Position numbers and translations under genes: made by a program. Positions 23,741 to 35,600 of a DNA stretch of 64,000 nt are shown one piece after another (the first letter of the stretch is position 1; the number at the start of each line of letters is the position of its first letter). The notes under the pieces were generated by a model. That model worked only from the letters and a program-made list of their open reading frames with translations, ran no database searches and had not been told where the DNA came from. Source of the DNA: Diphasiastrum complanatum (lineage: Eukaryota > Streptophyta > Lycopodiopsida > Lycopodiales > Lycopodiaceae); contig MU831569.1 in NCBI GenBank assembly GCA_029204225.1, positions 64,001-128,000 on the forward strand, in the 5' to 3' direction.

Positions 23741-24664
23741 GTGATAACAAGGCTTTATCAAGGGTCACAAGCTTGTTTAGGTGCTTCATGTCTAGGAGGA
23801 GAAGGCATATGTTGCCATCTGCTTGGAATTATAAGTTCTAGCCTAAGGAACTCAAACAATTAAGATGCATATACTGGGCATACTACTTACGGACAGGCAA
23901 TTGAGCACTACAAAAATTGTAAAAGGAGAATCAAAAGAAAGGCAACGGGTGCTAGCATGGAGGAAAACTAATTGAGATAGAGTTTTCAACAATCTACCAT
24001 ATGTGTAGAATATTTTATCAACCAACAAATGTATTCAAGTAATAGAGATTGCACAAGTAGTTGTTTTAGCTCGGTTTTGGCCTCCAAGATCAAGACTAGC
24101 TTTACAAGGCAAGAGCTTGACTATGCTTCATTATCTTTCCATTTTATTCAGCTTGGATTGGCCTCAGACTTTGTAGCACTCAAACTAAGTGTAATTGCAT
24201 TCAATTAATTAATAAATCATGTACAAACAATGAAATTGCTTATATTTCATATCTTTTGTACACTGATTTTTATCCATTATATATTTTGATGGACTTGGAT
24301 ATGATATTAGGGTTTTCTCACTCCTACTCTAGCCCTAACCTGCCTCAATGATGCCTTAATTCATGGCTCCATGATTCATTCCATCACCTTTTGATTGTTA
24401 AAAGAAAACTTTGCACTTCACTCTATTCACTCTGCTTTAATTGTGATGTTGTTTTGGTTAATTATTTCAGCTTGATCTACATAAATGGACCCACAAATTA
24501 TAGTCTAGTTTTGGTGCTTCTGATGCCTCTCTTCCAGATCCTTCTTCTTATTCTCTATATTGCAAAAAACTTGTGTTGAATTAGCAACAAACCTCTGCAA
24601 GTAAGTTATGTACCACAAAAAAGGATAATAATTAGCCTCAACCAAACCTCATTAGCCTCACCAA
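23741..24664. other. Intergenic DNA
   Basis: No recognised feature. Confidence 0.4.
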
Positions 24665-25815
24665 TTAATAAGAGTTACCAATGATGATTGTGAGGAGAAA
24701 GGGAGTTTCTAATTGAGGAGCAAAGGAGCAAAGCCTACTTCTAGCTAAAGAGTGATTCTCAAGAGGGGGAGCTATCATCAATATTGATTGTGAATTGTCA
24801 ACTTCCCTTTTGCCTTGTTGAAGCCCTTTGAGATCAACCTCTTCATCTTCCACTTGACCATCAAAGCCATTGACTAAGACCTATTTTTCATATCCATTAG
24901 TTGATTTTCTAGCATGATATCCAATATCTGCTTGCATAGCATCATCTACACAAGAAGATTCACCAAAGTATGTGAGAAAAGCAAAATGAGTCAGTTCCAC
25001 TTGCTTACCCTTCTCATCATGTGTGAGCCTTGAAGGTGTTTGTCTTTGCCTTGATGTTCTCCTTGGCTTTTGACTTGATGAAGGTCCATCATCATCACCA
25101 TCTAAAGTAGGATCCTTTACATCAACATCAAGAATGTTAGATCCATCCACAACATCATCACTTGAAGACACCTTTGGAATATTCCCCTCATAAAAAATGA
25201 CTTCTCTACCAATAATCACCTTATGAGTAGTAGGAATGTAAACCTTGTAGGCTTTACTCACCTCACTATATCCAACAAATATACCTTTCCTTGAAGATGG
25301 ATCATCTCAAAAGGTGTTCTTCCATCCAATATAGCACTCGGCCACCTATTGCATAGAAAGTTAACACACAACAAAGCTTGATTCCAAAATGGTTTTGGAG
25401 GATTAGCACCTAACCTCATGGCTTTGGCATTTTGACATAAAGTCCTATTCTTCCTCTCGGCCACTCCATTTTGTTGTGGTGTCCTTGGAGTTGTGTACTC
25501 CCTCTTGATCCAATGCTCATCACAAAAAGCCTTAAACTTGGTAGATATGTACTCTCCACCATTGTCACTCCTTAAGCACTTGATCCTTGTGAAAAACTGG
25601 TTCTCCCTTGCATTCTTGAACTTCACAAAGACATCATAAACTTCATCTTTGCTCTTTAGTAGATAGATCCAGCAAAATCTACTAAAATCATCAATAAAAG
25701 TTACATACATCTTGAAGTTGAGGTGCCCCGTTCTTTTATGTCAAATCTCTTGAATAAGTATTTTCTCACTTGCCACAAATCCAACTTGGTTACCAATAAC
25801 ACAAGTATTATAATT
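24665..25815 (-). pseudogene. Element A relative: decayed copia integrase, linker and insert X
   Basis: On the minus strand this reads a piece before integrase (IGNQVGFVASEKILIQEI, GHLNFK), then jumps to integrase core MYVTFIDDFSRFCWIYLLK, SDNGGEYIST and PQQNGVAERKNRT. A further deletion leads to SKAYKVYIPTTHKVIIGREVIF, the acidic linker, and then CVDDAMQADIGYHARKSTNG and QVEDEEVDLKGLQ, homologous to the start of insert X. A stop follows YEK. No LTRs remain. It confirms that the X sequence is shared by more than one copy of this copia family. Confidence 0.85.
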
Positions 25816-26399
25816 GGCAATTGAATTCAGCATAGACAAGAGACAATGGACATGAACCTGAAAATATGATAATAAAGCCAATACATATGATGATGGTGCT
25901 ATCCAATCTGTGCACCCTAGAGAAGGGCTTCAATGGCGATCTAGAATAGACTCTGGATGACTGATCTGCACAATAACAGAAAACTCCAACTACTTAGGAA
26001 TGCTTCTCAATGTGGTAGTTATATAGTGGCGACCACCATCAGAGAGCGCGAACAGCCAAGGGACAAAAGGGATGCAAAACACCAAAAGTGTGTTTTTGCA
26101 TAGGGAGTCGGAAGGCCAAATGATGAAGAGGCCATACCATCAGGGGAAGGGGGGGGGGGAAGGAGGCTCTTGCCCCCAACCCCCCCCACTGGGGGCTACC
26201 GCCCCCCGGACCCCCCAGGACTTCATGCTATGCAATCCAGCCATCTCCTAACCATCATGGTCTCATAGTAGACCCCATACTAACAACCGTGCTCAATTAG
26301 GGCTTCTCCTCATAACCGGGGCCTTACAGATTTGACCTCACGGTTAACTAGTGACTGCTAAACTGATTGTTCAAGGCCACATGCTCTCCTTTTTGGCTT
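25816..26399. other. Intergenic DNA with a G/C-homopolymer patch
   Basis: Unrecognised sequence. At 26138-26215 there is a run of ten G followed by C-rich tracts (CCCCCAACCCCCCCC, CCCCCCGGACCCCCC), with G-quadruplex or i-motif potential and some self-complementarity. Confidence 0.6.
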
Positions 26400-26869
26400 C
26401 TTTGTACTTCAAATCCACTTGTCCATTCTTCCGCAATTGTATAAAATGAAAGTCAATTTCTTCACGTAACGACGTAGACATTTTTCTTACGACTCATTTT
26501 TCTTGAGGTAATTCACCTTTAACGCGTTCATTATCTTCATCACGCCATAACCTTGGCGCGCTAGGTTGTATTTGTGAATATGTGGTGTAAAACAGTAATT
26601 CTTGAACAAGCCAACCTTCTACGATGCTACCTTATGGCCTTGCCTTTTGTCTCAGAAAGTCTTTTAGAACTTTCATGAAACGCTCAAGGTAGAATATCCA
26701 TCTAGTGTGCATTGGCCTAACAATGGAAATTTCATCAACCAAATGCACAAGTAGATGAACTTGTATATCCATGAAAGTTGTTGGAAAATCTCTTTCTAAC
26801 AAGCACACAGTTTTAGCCATTTCTTGTTGTTTCAAATGCATTTCACTCCATTTGATCTCCTTTGAGGTG
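26400..26869 (-). pseudogene. CACTA (En/Spm) transposon fragment, DUF4218-like
   Basis: The minus-strand translation gives LERDFPTTFMDIQVHLLVHL, a RPMHTRWIFYLERFMKVLKDFLRQKARP segment, then GSIVEGWLVQE after a stop and FHFIQLRKNGQVDL further on. This is the pattern of the domain of unknown function DUF4218 that follows the TNP2-type transposase in plant CACTA elements. The fragment ends at the target site of copia element B. It is not expected to act. Confidence 0.82.
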
Positions 26870-26874
26870 ATCCA

Positions 26875-27531
26875 TGTGAAGATTATTAAAATATTATCTT
26901 CCTATCTCAAGTTTGGAATCATGTCCATGGTGATTTCCACTAAATTTCATGTTGTACATAAAAGGAGAGTGAATTGAGCACATATCCTTCTAGTGTAGCT
27001 CGGATTTGAGTTAGATAGGTTCAATTATGATGACATGCAAATGTTTAGATAGCATGCAAAGTTTTATTGTATGCATGCAAGCCACATGCAATCAGTGCAT
27101 GCAACATGCAAAGTAGTTTATGTGATCTACACATGTCTAGGCAGTTTTATGAGTTGACATGCAGTACATGCAACTCCACTGTAGGAATTCGAGTCTCTCT
27201 CATGTATGGAAAGCTGGGCATGTTTTGCCACATTGTGAATATTGAGATTTTGGTGTTTTGGACTCATTCTCTCTCTACTTGAGTTTTCGATGCTTGATTT
27301 TCTCTCTCTACTCGAGAGCAGCCTCTTTTTCCCATACTGAACACTTACAATTATTTCTGACATTCATTTTTCATAGTGACAAGTTAGTTTTATTCATCAG
27401 ATGTATGCCATTGTGCTCTTGCCTTAGATTTTTCAAGCATACTGTTCTTTGATCAATCTTGTGCAATCACAACACCTCAGTAAGATCCTGTAGGGTGTGT
27501 GGTGAAGTTCACACATGCTAAAAACTTCACA
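26875..27531 (+). repeat. Element B 5' LTR
   Basis: TG...CA ends, followed directly by the primer-binding site. A TACATAAAAGG TATA-like box lies at 26955-26965. Related to the orphan LTR at 17.3 kb. Confidence 0.92.
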
Positions 27532-27545
27532 TGGTATCAGAGCTT
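27532..27545 (+). promoter_or_regulatory. Element B primer-binding site
   Basis: TGGTATCAGAGCTT, complementary to initiator-Met tRNA, directly after the LTR. Confidence 0.92.
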
Positions 27546-28304
27546 CATGCTTTGAAGAGGTGAGCGTGTATACATCTAATCATCAGTATTTTTGCTTGCA
27601 GGAACTCGGATTTTGGAAAGGGATTCAAATTTGCTGAGAAACAAGCAATCTGTGGATTATAAGTGGATCAAATCAAGGCTGATCTGATCTAGCGGAGCTT
27701 TGTATGGACAGAGATCTCACACGTGTGAAATCAGCCCTCATTAATGAGTGTTACTTCTCAAGGAATGATCCAAAATTGATGTTCTATAGCTTGTTGGATA
27801 GGTATTGGAGAGTAGAATGTGTTGCTATTGTTTCTAGATCAATTTGATTTTTTTTAGAAGAGTTTTAGGCAATCAAAGAGTTTGAGAGGGTACTCAACTC
27901 ATGGGATATGCCAAAGTGAGCACACATATGTCTTTTTCACCATTTTCATCAATTTTCACTGTCAATCAAGTAGAATTGGATAGAAGTGAGTATTCTGAGG
28001 TCTTAGACTTTTCATTTCACACATATTATTGTGTTTGAGTTGAAAGTAAGCTCCTAGAGAGTTTATCAGTAATTTGAAACTTGTGGGAGAGATAGACTTC
28101 TTGCTTGCATGTGCTTCTTCTTTTGTGACTGAAGCAAGATCCAAATTCAAGATAGATTGATTTTCTATATTGAGAATTTGTTCTCACATCTGTTGCTAGA
28201 TTTCATAGGGTGGATCAACATCTATGTTAGATTCTAGATTGAGATAGCAAGCAACATCCTTTCAACCCCATTTTTTATCATTACTAGAATTTCTCACCAA
28301 GAAG
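27546..28304 (+). other. Element B leader
   Basis: Non-coding region between primer site and gag start; no open frame of note on the plus strand. Confidence 0.6.
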
Positions 28305-29489
28305 ATGTCTTCATCTAGTTCACATTTCTTAGAGCACAGTGAGAGATTAACATGTTCCAATTATGCAATGTGGAAGATCAGAATGGAATCATTGCTGATT
28401 CTACAAGATGTAATGGATATTGCGAGTGGAGCTGAAGAAGAACCTGCTGCACCTAATGAAGCTGCAGCATTCCACAAAAGAACCAGAATTACCCTTCATT
28501 TTATAAAAATGAATGTTACCAATGAAGTGTTAAGAGAGATCAGTACATGCACCACTGCCAAGGAAGCTTGGGATACTCTAAAAACAATCTATGAAATCAA
28601 AAATACTTCTAGATTGCTTACACTTAGAAACCAAATATTTCTAAGTTATCAGACAGTAGATGAGAGTGCTTTATCATATGTCATGAGAGTTAAGGATCTC
28701 CATCAAGAATTAGCTGGTATTAGTGATGCTCTTAAGAACACTGAACTTGTTCAAGTAGTCCTAAATGGACTTAGAGATGAGTATGACAATATTGTGCAGA
28801 CATATGTTGTTAGGGAGGATCTTCCATCCTTGGAGACACTGCAAGGTGTTCTCATTGCTGAAGAAAGCAGACAAGAGAACAAGATGCCAAGGATCAACAG
28901 ACTTTCATTGAAAGATGGTGGAGATGATAAAGCACTCTTCATCAGAGACAAGTCAAGAGGCAAGGGCAAAGGACAACAACACTTCAAGAAGGACAAAGCC
29001 AAAGAAGGTGGTGAGGATCAGTTCTCACAAGCTGCAACATCAAGTGGCAAGAAGAAGCTATCAAAGATCAAGTGTTTTTTCTGTGGCAAGAAAGGACACT
29101 ATAGATCAAACTGTTTCAAGAAGAAGAATCAATCTAAGCAAGCTAACCTTACTAATGAGGATGAGTATGAGGGTGTAGAGAGTGAAAGAGAGGATTCATT
29201 AATGATGTCTACTTTTTCATCTTTTCCATTTAAGAATGAAGAAGTCTGGTGGATAGATAGTGGGGCTAGTTTCCATATGTCTAGTTCTAGGAACTCTTTC
29301 ACTAATCTCATGCCATATCTAGGAGCAAAAAGATCAATCCATACTGCTAATGATGTAGAGTGTAGGATTGAAGGAATAGGTAGTATTCCATTACATGCAT
29401 CATCATCAAAATCTTTTTGCTTACATGATGTACTGTATGTACCTAGATTGACCAAGAATCTCATTAGTGTAGGACAGTTGTTTGATTGA
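28305..29489 (+). CDS. Element B gag and protease N-part (394 aa)
   Basis: Intact copia gag (UBN2-like region about residues 15-190, with KEAWDTLKTIY and VVLNGLRDEYD) is followed by a basic stretch, a CX2CX4HX4C zinc knuckle (C257, C260, H265, C270) and the protease motif DSGASFHM with Asp318. It ends at LISVGQLFD by a stop where the protease-integrase linker should continue. Gag here is related to that of element A but distinct. The open frame suggests that gag could still be made. Confidence 0.88.
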   Translation: MSSSSSHFLEHSERLTCSNYAMWKIRMESLLILQDVMDIASGAEEEPAAPNEAAAFHKRTRITLHFIKMNVTNEVLREISTCTTAKEAWDTLKTIYEIKNTSRLLTLRNQIFLSYQTVDESALSYVMRVKDLHQELAGISDALKNTELVQVVLNGLRDEYDNIVQTYVVREDLPSLETLQGVLIAEESRQENKMPRINRLSLKDGGDDKALFIRDKSRGKGKGQQHFKKDKAKEGGEDQFSQAATSSGKKKLSKIKCFFCGKKGHYRSNCFKKKNQSKQANLTNEDEYEGVESEREDSLMMSTFSSFPFKNEEVWWIDSGASFHMSSSRNSFTNLMPYLGAKRSIHTANDVECRIEGIGSIPLHASSSKSFCLHDVLYVPRLTKNLISVGQLFD

Positions 29490-30434
29490 ACTTTGTGTGA
29501 ATGTGCAAAAGCCATTAGGCTAGAAGCTTCTATGCCTAAAGAATTTTGGGGAGAGGCAGTTGCATGTGCAAACTATCTTTGTAATAGGCTTCCAAATCTT
29601 GCAATAGGACGAAAGACATCATTTGAGATGTTGTATAAGAAAAAGCCTAAGGTAGATCATCTTAGGATTTTTGGCTATGTATGCAGAACACACCTATGGA
29701 GCACACTGTAAAAGTTCCATATTAAAGATGATGAAAAATCCTTTGAGGACATCACTCTTTATAGGAGTCTTATTGGCTCACTTATTTGGTTAACAGTGAT
29801 TAGGCCTGATCTAAGCTTTTGTGTTCATAAACTAAGTCAACACATGCAGGATCCAAAGTTATATCATTGGAAGTTGGCTAAAAAAGTCTTGAGGTATATA
29901 TCTTCTACCTTGGATTATGGACAATTCTATGAAGGAGAAGATCTGACTTTGATTGCTTTTTCAGATTCAGATTTTGCAGGAGACGGGTTGGATAGGAAAT
30001 CCACAAGTGCTTACACTATATTTCTTGGAGGAAATTTGGTTTCTTGGCTATCAAAGAAACAGGCAACTATTTCCTTATCATCTTATGGAGTTGAATACAA
30101 ATCTCTTACAGCCACAACAAAGGAGGTTTTATGGATCAAAAGGCTACTTTTGGAGCTAAAGTGTTATGCAGATGAAGATTTACCAATTATCAAAAATAAC
30201 ATTTCTGCTCAGGCTCTTGCAAATAATCCAGTCTTTCATGCAAGGAGCAAGCATATTGAAGTGGCTCATCATTTTGTAAGAGAAAAGGTCATTGGGAGAG
30301 AGATCTCATTGGAGCATGTTTCATCTTCAGATTGTGTTGCAGATCTTCTCACCAAACCTCTACTCAAGAATGTATTGATGAATATGAGGTCAAACCTTGG
30401 CCTAATTTTGAAGCCTATGTTGATAGGAACATAA
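29490..30434 (+). pseudogene. Element B integrase tail fused to RNase H
   Basis: Straight after the gag-protease stop, the sequence resumes at CECAKAIRLEASMPKEFWGEAV and FEMLYKKKPKVDHLRIFGY, the C-terminal part of integrase. It then jumps to DITLYRSLIGSLIWL and an RNase H domain (FSDSDFAGD, SKKQATISLSS, FHARSKHIE, CVADLLTKPL) ending near 30434. The integrase catalytic core and the entire RT palm are deleted. The RNase H frame is open for 212 codons. Confidence 0.87.
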
Positions 30435-30435
30435 A

Positions 30436-30448
30436 TTTTAAGGAAGAG
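30436..30448 (+). promoter_or_regulatory. Element B polypurine tract
   Basis: TTTTAAGGAAGAG immediately before the 3' LTR. Confidence 0.8.
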
Positions 30449-31105
30449 TGTGAATATTATTAAAATATTATCTTCCTATTTCGAGTTTGGGGTCATGTCC
30501 ATGGTGATTTCCACTAAATTTCATGTTGTACATAAAAGGAGTGTGAATTGAGTACCTATCCTTCTAGTGTAGCTCGGATTTGAATTAGATAGATTCAATT
30601 ATGATGACATGCAGATGTTTAGCTAGCATGCAAAGTTTTAATGTATGCATGTAAGCCACATGCAATCAGTGCATGCAACATGCAAAGTAGTTTCTGTGAT
30701 CTGCACATGTCTAGGCAAATTTATGAGTTGACATGGAGTACATGCAACTCCACTGTAGAAATTCGAGTCTCTCTCATGTAGGGAAAGCTGGGCATGTTTT
30801 GCCACATTGTGAATATTGAGATTTTGGTGTTTTGGACTCATTCTCTCTCTACTTGAGTTTTCTATGCTTGATTTTCTCTCTCTACCGAAGAGAAACCTCT
30901 TTTTCTCATACTGAACACTTAGAATTATTTCTGACATTCATTTCTCATAATGAAGAGTTAGTTTTTTTCATCAGATATATGCCATTGTGCTCTTGCCTTA
31001 GATTTTTCAAGCATATTGTTCTTTGATCAATCTTGTGCAATCACAACACCTCAGTAAGATCATGTAGGGTGTGTGGTGAAGTTCACACATGTTAAAAACT
31101 TCACA
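30449..31105 (+). repeat. Element B 3' LTR
   Basis: Same length and ends as the 5' copy; followed by the ATCCA duplication. Confidence 0.92.
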
Positions 31106-31280
31106 ATCCAGCTACAAAATAAATATTACATAAACAATGTACAAATAACGGGGTGCATTCTTTTTGTATTGTCATGTCTTTTTTAATGTCCCTAGTCACA
31201 GATGAGTTTTGTAAATACTGACAGCTGGTGCTAATTTGTACAAAGTACTTCGTAGATTGTCTCCTAAGCAACTTCGAATA

Positions 31281-32488
31281 TGTTCACAGATTCACTGAAT
31301 CGGTGAACACGTTTTTTCTTTTGTCTTTTATCTCTTTTCTTTTCTTGGATTACTTACTTCTGTTATTACGGTTCTTTATGGTTCCTCTTCTTACTAGAAC
31401 TATTACAGAGCAGAAGTGTTACTCAGTTTTCATTATGTATTCCCAGCCTGTCAGTGGGTAACTCAAATCCGATACTCAGCTACATGCAAGAAACCAGCCA
31501 TGTAACCATCTACAGCTCAAGAAGATCAACATTCAGTGCAGAGAACGATCCTACTACTAACTACTAAATCAGAAAACAATCAAGAACTAGATTAGCTACT
31601 GAAAACAAGATTCCTAGCAGCATTTTAACAATTTAAGAATCAAGGAACACTCATCACTTGATGCTTAGATTACTCAAGAACAATCAAGAACTGGTTGTAA
31701 GGGAGTATGCAAGATCTATGCCACAAACCAGCCTATCTAGTTTACTTGAATGCTGATTACTAGAAGATTCCACAAGCAAGAACTGAATGCTAATCCACAA
31801 CTAAACAAGAAACAAGAAACAAGAAACAAGAACCTAGTTAATCCACAATGCAAAGGAATCAAGCATGCTCATAGAAATATCACTCAAGATCATTGCCATG
31901 AACAAGGAGCTAAGCTATCATCAAGAACTTGTGGAGGATCCTCTTTATCTGCTCAAGAGAACTTGACAATACAATCAAAAACTCCCTCACAAGAGAGGGG
32001 GGGCCTTCAATAAGCAAGAAGGCTGCCCATGTGGAGCCCATGTGACAATTCCACTAAATTAGAATGACATGTGGAATTTGCCCTTCCACTAAAGGTCACC
32101 ATCAAAAGGTGGCTCACTCTAACTAATTTAAGGGGGGTCTACCTTTATTTACAATGCCTATGAAACATTACTAGCTCCTACATGGTCATTCCTTCTTTGG
32201 GATACACCATGTAGGCTCACATAGTTACTCACTATCTTCCTAGCTAGTATTTCATCGGCTCTCATGCTCGGCTCTTAGCTTCTTTTGCTCTCTTCCTTCT
32301 GAGACCTCCTTGGTCATGGGTGAGAGATAACTTGTGTCTTCAGCTTGGATCGGCACTAGAGAATCAGCTAACATTATCCACCCCTAATCTGTTGCAGGAC
32401 CCACTGCAACACGGGTGATGTCTTCCGCTTGGCGCTTGGAAAAGCGTGGATTTTTGTTCGCTTCCGTAAAATTAGGTGCTTATTATCT
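31281..32488 (-). repeat. Element D 3' LTR (gypsy family shared with element E)
   Basis: About 1.2 kb, the reverse complement of the element E LTR at 60332-61545, with perhaps 93-95 percent identity by eye. It ends in GAACA on the minus strand. The conserved TTATT(T/G)AAGGCCCCCC TATA-region and the TCTTGTGAGGGAGCTTTT motif are present near 31985-32021. Its inner end reads AGATAATAAGCACC against TGATAATAAGCACC in E, so the leading T has changed. No good polypurine tract is visible next to it. Confidence 0.82.
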
Positions 32489-32657
32489 GCAAAATTTATT
32501 CGCCAAAATTGGAAGTCTCTCAATTGGCCGCTACATACCAGCCCTCTTGATCACTTCTTGTGAATCATGTTCGCCTCGTCGTCGCACCGTCTGCTTTTGC
32601 TCGCTCATCTTCCGGCCCAAGGCTTCAAAAACTTGGAAGCGGAGCTTACTTCAGAAA

Positions 32658-35600
32658 TTAAGGGGCCCCCAGATATTCTCTAATCTTTTCGACAAAGCCC
32701 ATCTCCTGCCAGTCTTCCACCATGGTCACATAGCGTGACTACATGAAAGCCGCTCTGTAGTATAGCCTGGCCATCATCTCATGGTCTTCTTCCGACTGGA
32801 GGGCCGTATTTGGGTTGATCCTAATGGGATCCAAGCCTCGATCCCAGAAACACTCTTGCTGCATCAAGAAGGCCATGGATCTGCAATATTCGGCACTTTC
32901 CTGCGCACAGAGATCGGCACTTGACTTGTATTTATGCCCGAATTCTAGTAACTGTAGCCTTAGATCATCCGGGGAGGTTCTCTCTGTAATTTCTGGAATG
33001 ACTGGCCAATTAACTAACTCCACTCGAGGCTTTTCCACCGGCCATGGGTTTCTGCGTTTGAGTGGCATGTAGAAGGGATCCACTCTCTTCCATGCTGGTG
33101 CCTTCAAATACTCCTAAAGTCGTCTATTATCCTTCAGGACTTTACTCCGCCATTCTGGCTGCGATTGTAGGACGGCAATGATCTCGACACTGGTTGATTA
33201 TTGGCTTTGATCAATGTCTTCTTTGCCTCCCCTCATGTTGGGAGGGTATTTCTTCTCAAACTTCTCTGACTCTCTCGTGTCAGCCAGTTTGCCTCTGAGC
33301 CTGGTAGGAGAAGTTGTCCTACGCGGTTGGGATGGCCTTGCCAGATAATCGTCTAGGGCCTTGGTGCCCATATCTTTCTCTTTTGCTCGCTCACTTGTCG
33401 ACAGCTCATCTGCACCCATGTTTGGTCTAGGCGAGAATCTTCTCGTTTCTGGTTGGTCTGCCAAGAAGTCATCATCACCCCCCATGTCCGTGTTAGTTTC
33501 TGGATGGTCGGGGATGGAATGATCTGGGGAGAGGGGTGCGTGGGTGAACGGTTTAGGAAGGAGGCGGAAACAATAAGTTATGCGCGGCACCGGGGGAGTG
33601 GAGTTGTTGGAGGAACTCGTCCCGTCGGGCTTTGTAAGTGTCAGCTGGACCTTTTGATGGGCCCATTATTTGGCTAGGAGGTGATGAAGAAAGAGGAGAT
33701 GGAAGAATTGGGTAAGTTGGAATGAATGTTTTAGAAAAATTAAATGTGGAGTAGGAGGAAGGGTTAAAGGTGGGAGGGGGTCGGGAAAAGCTCATGGAAG
33801 CAACACCGGCTCTCTGGCCACCCGATCCTGAGCTACCGTCTGATGGGTGGATTTGCCCGTCTTGATTTCCTGCACCATCATTCCCATCATCATCCCATGG
33901 CTTTATTGGTTGAGCACCTGCCTGAGCCTTGCACGTCGTGTCTCGTAGTTGGTTCACCTTGTCCAAGACTTGTTGCAGGGCCTTTGTAGTGTCTTCCAGC
34001 TGCTTCTGGGACTCCAGGATGAGCTTCTCTTGTTTGGCCACAATGCTTTCAAAGTTTCGCTTTTCGGCTTCCCTTTTCTGGATTAGCCTTACATATTTTT
34101 CCATCCAGATGGCTGAGGCCTGTGGGGCCTGGAATTGAATATCCTCGGCTTGACTAAAGGAGCATCGACTGTCATTGCACTCGATGGTTCGTCTCGTACT
34201 TGGTCGATTTGGACCATCTGGTGCTTCAGTTGTTGCTGGACCTCTTCCAAAGTGGATTTCTACCTGGCCATCATGGATTTGCTTTTTACTGTCTCTTTTT
34301 CTTTTTCTTTGGCCAGCCTTTGATAATGCACAATCTCTTGGTCTTGATGCTGGACTCTGCTCTCAAGCATTTGGTGCTGGCTCACCAACCAATGCATGTG
34401 GTAGCTTGTTTCGGATAGGCCTATCATCGAGCGGTGAGCTTTTCAAGGTTAGTGAGAGTTGGATATTGATCTGGAGTGTGGGATGGTGAGGCTAAACTGA
34501 AAAATAAACGTGGTGTTAGAGCTGAAGATGGAGGTGGAGGTGGAGGGAGTGGAGTGATTTGACTTCTTCTTGGCTGCTTCTCTTTTTTTGGCTCGTCGTC
34601 GCTGATTTCCATCAGGTCCACAGCATCAAAGTATTGCGAGGTGTCCAGTGTGTGGACTTGCTGGGCCTATGGTTGCTGAGCCGCTTCTGTGTCCTAGGGA
34701 CTGGATATCCCCACTCCCCCCCCCCAAAAAAAAAAAAAAAAACTTGTGCCAATGGTGATGTTGGTGGCGTTGGCGTAGTAATTAGTGTAGGTGGGGTGGT
34801 GGCCTCATCTAGCTGACTTGTGACTTGAGGTGCTGTCGTGTCAGGTGCCAGTGTTGAGGTAGTTGCTCCATCACCCCCGTCGATGACATGTGAGGGTGCC
34901 GAGTGTTGTTGTGATGTTGTTGATGAGATGCCACCATCTAACATGGAACCATGTGAAACTGATTTCACCGGTGATGTGCTCCCAGTTGGAAGTTTATCTT
35001 GGTTCCGTTGTGGCCGTGTGCCCAACAACTGAGCCCTTGAGGTATCTGCCTGTTGAGCTCCGAAAGTTGCAGCTGTTTATGGATCCTGTGGTGGGCTTCT
35101 TGGCTTCTGCACTAGAGGGAGGATACTGGTGTTGACTCGGTTAGCCTGGGACCCCGATGGTCCTTGCATGCTTGGACTTCTTATGTTCAATGGGAATTTC
35201 CCATGCCTTCCGCAAGTTGCAGTTGTTGTTGAAGCTTTGGCCCATTTTGTACTTGATGTAGAGTGATATCTATCATCAGATATCCCAATATTGTGATGGA
35301 CTGCTTGTTCTTAATGCAATCATGAAGACAATTCGAAGCAAACTGTGCCCAATCATAGAGGATCTGGGCATGCAATCGTGAATCTGCCATCATGTGAAAC
35401 AGGGACATGGGTACCCTCAGCACTTTCATTCGAGGCTTTTGTGTACATATGGTGAGATATGCACATGCTGCTTGAAGTTGCTTGTCGTTGATTGCTTCCA
35501 GCCTGTACCCATCCTTATTCTTCCACTTGGTCACAGAGGGATCAATATACTTGAAATATGTCGTTTGTTCTGTCTTTTGGAGTGTCCTTGTGACTGTGTT

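Larger units (their letters stand above)
26870..31110 (+). mobile_element. Element B: Ty1/copia insertion with large internal deletion
   Basis: LTRs of equal length (657 bp), both TGTGAA...CTTCACA, are flanked by a perfect ATCCA target duplication at 26870-26874 and 31106-31110. A primer-binding site and a polypurine tract are present. A hand count gives roughly 40 LTR differences, about 94 percent identity, so it is older than element A. The interior keeps gag, protease, the end of integrase and RNase H but lacks the integrase core and all of RT, so it is non-autonomous. Confidence 0.93.

Noticed and set aside
31276-32493. Simple solo LTR reading of the 31.3-32.5 kb repeat
   Set aside because: The flanks GAATA and GCAAA do not form a target duplication, and the right side continues into coding and leader sequence of the same family, so it is better read as the 3' LTR of element D.
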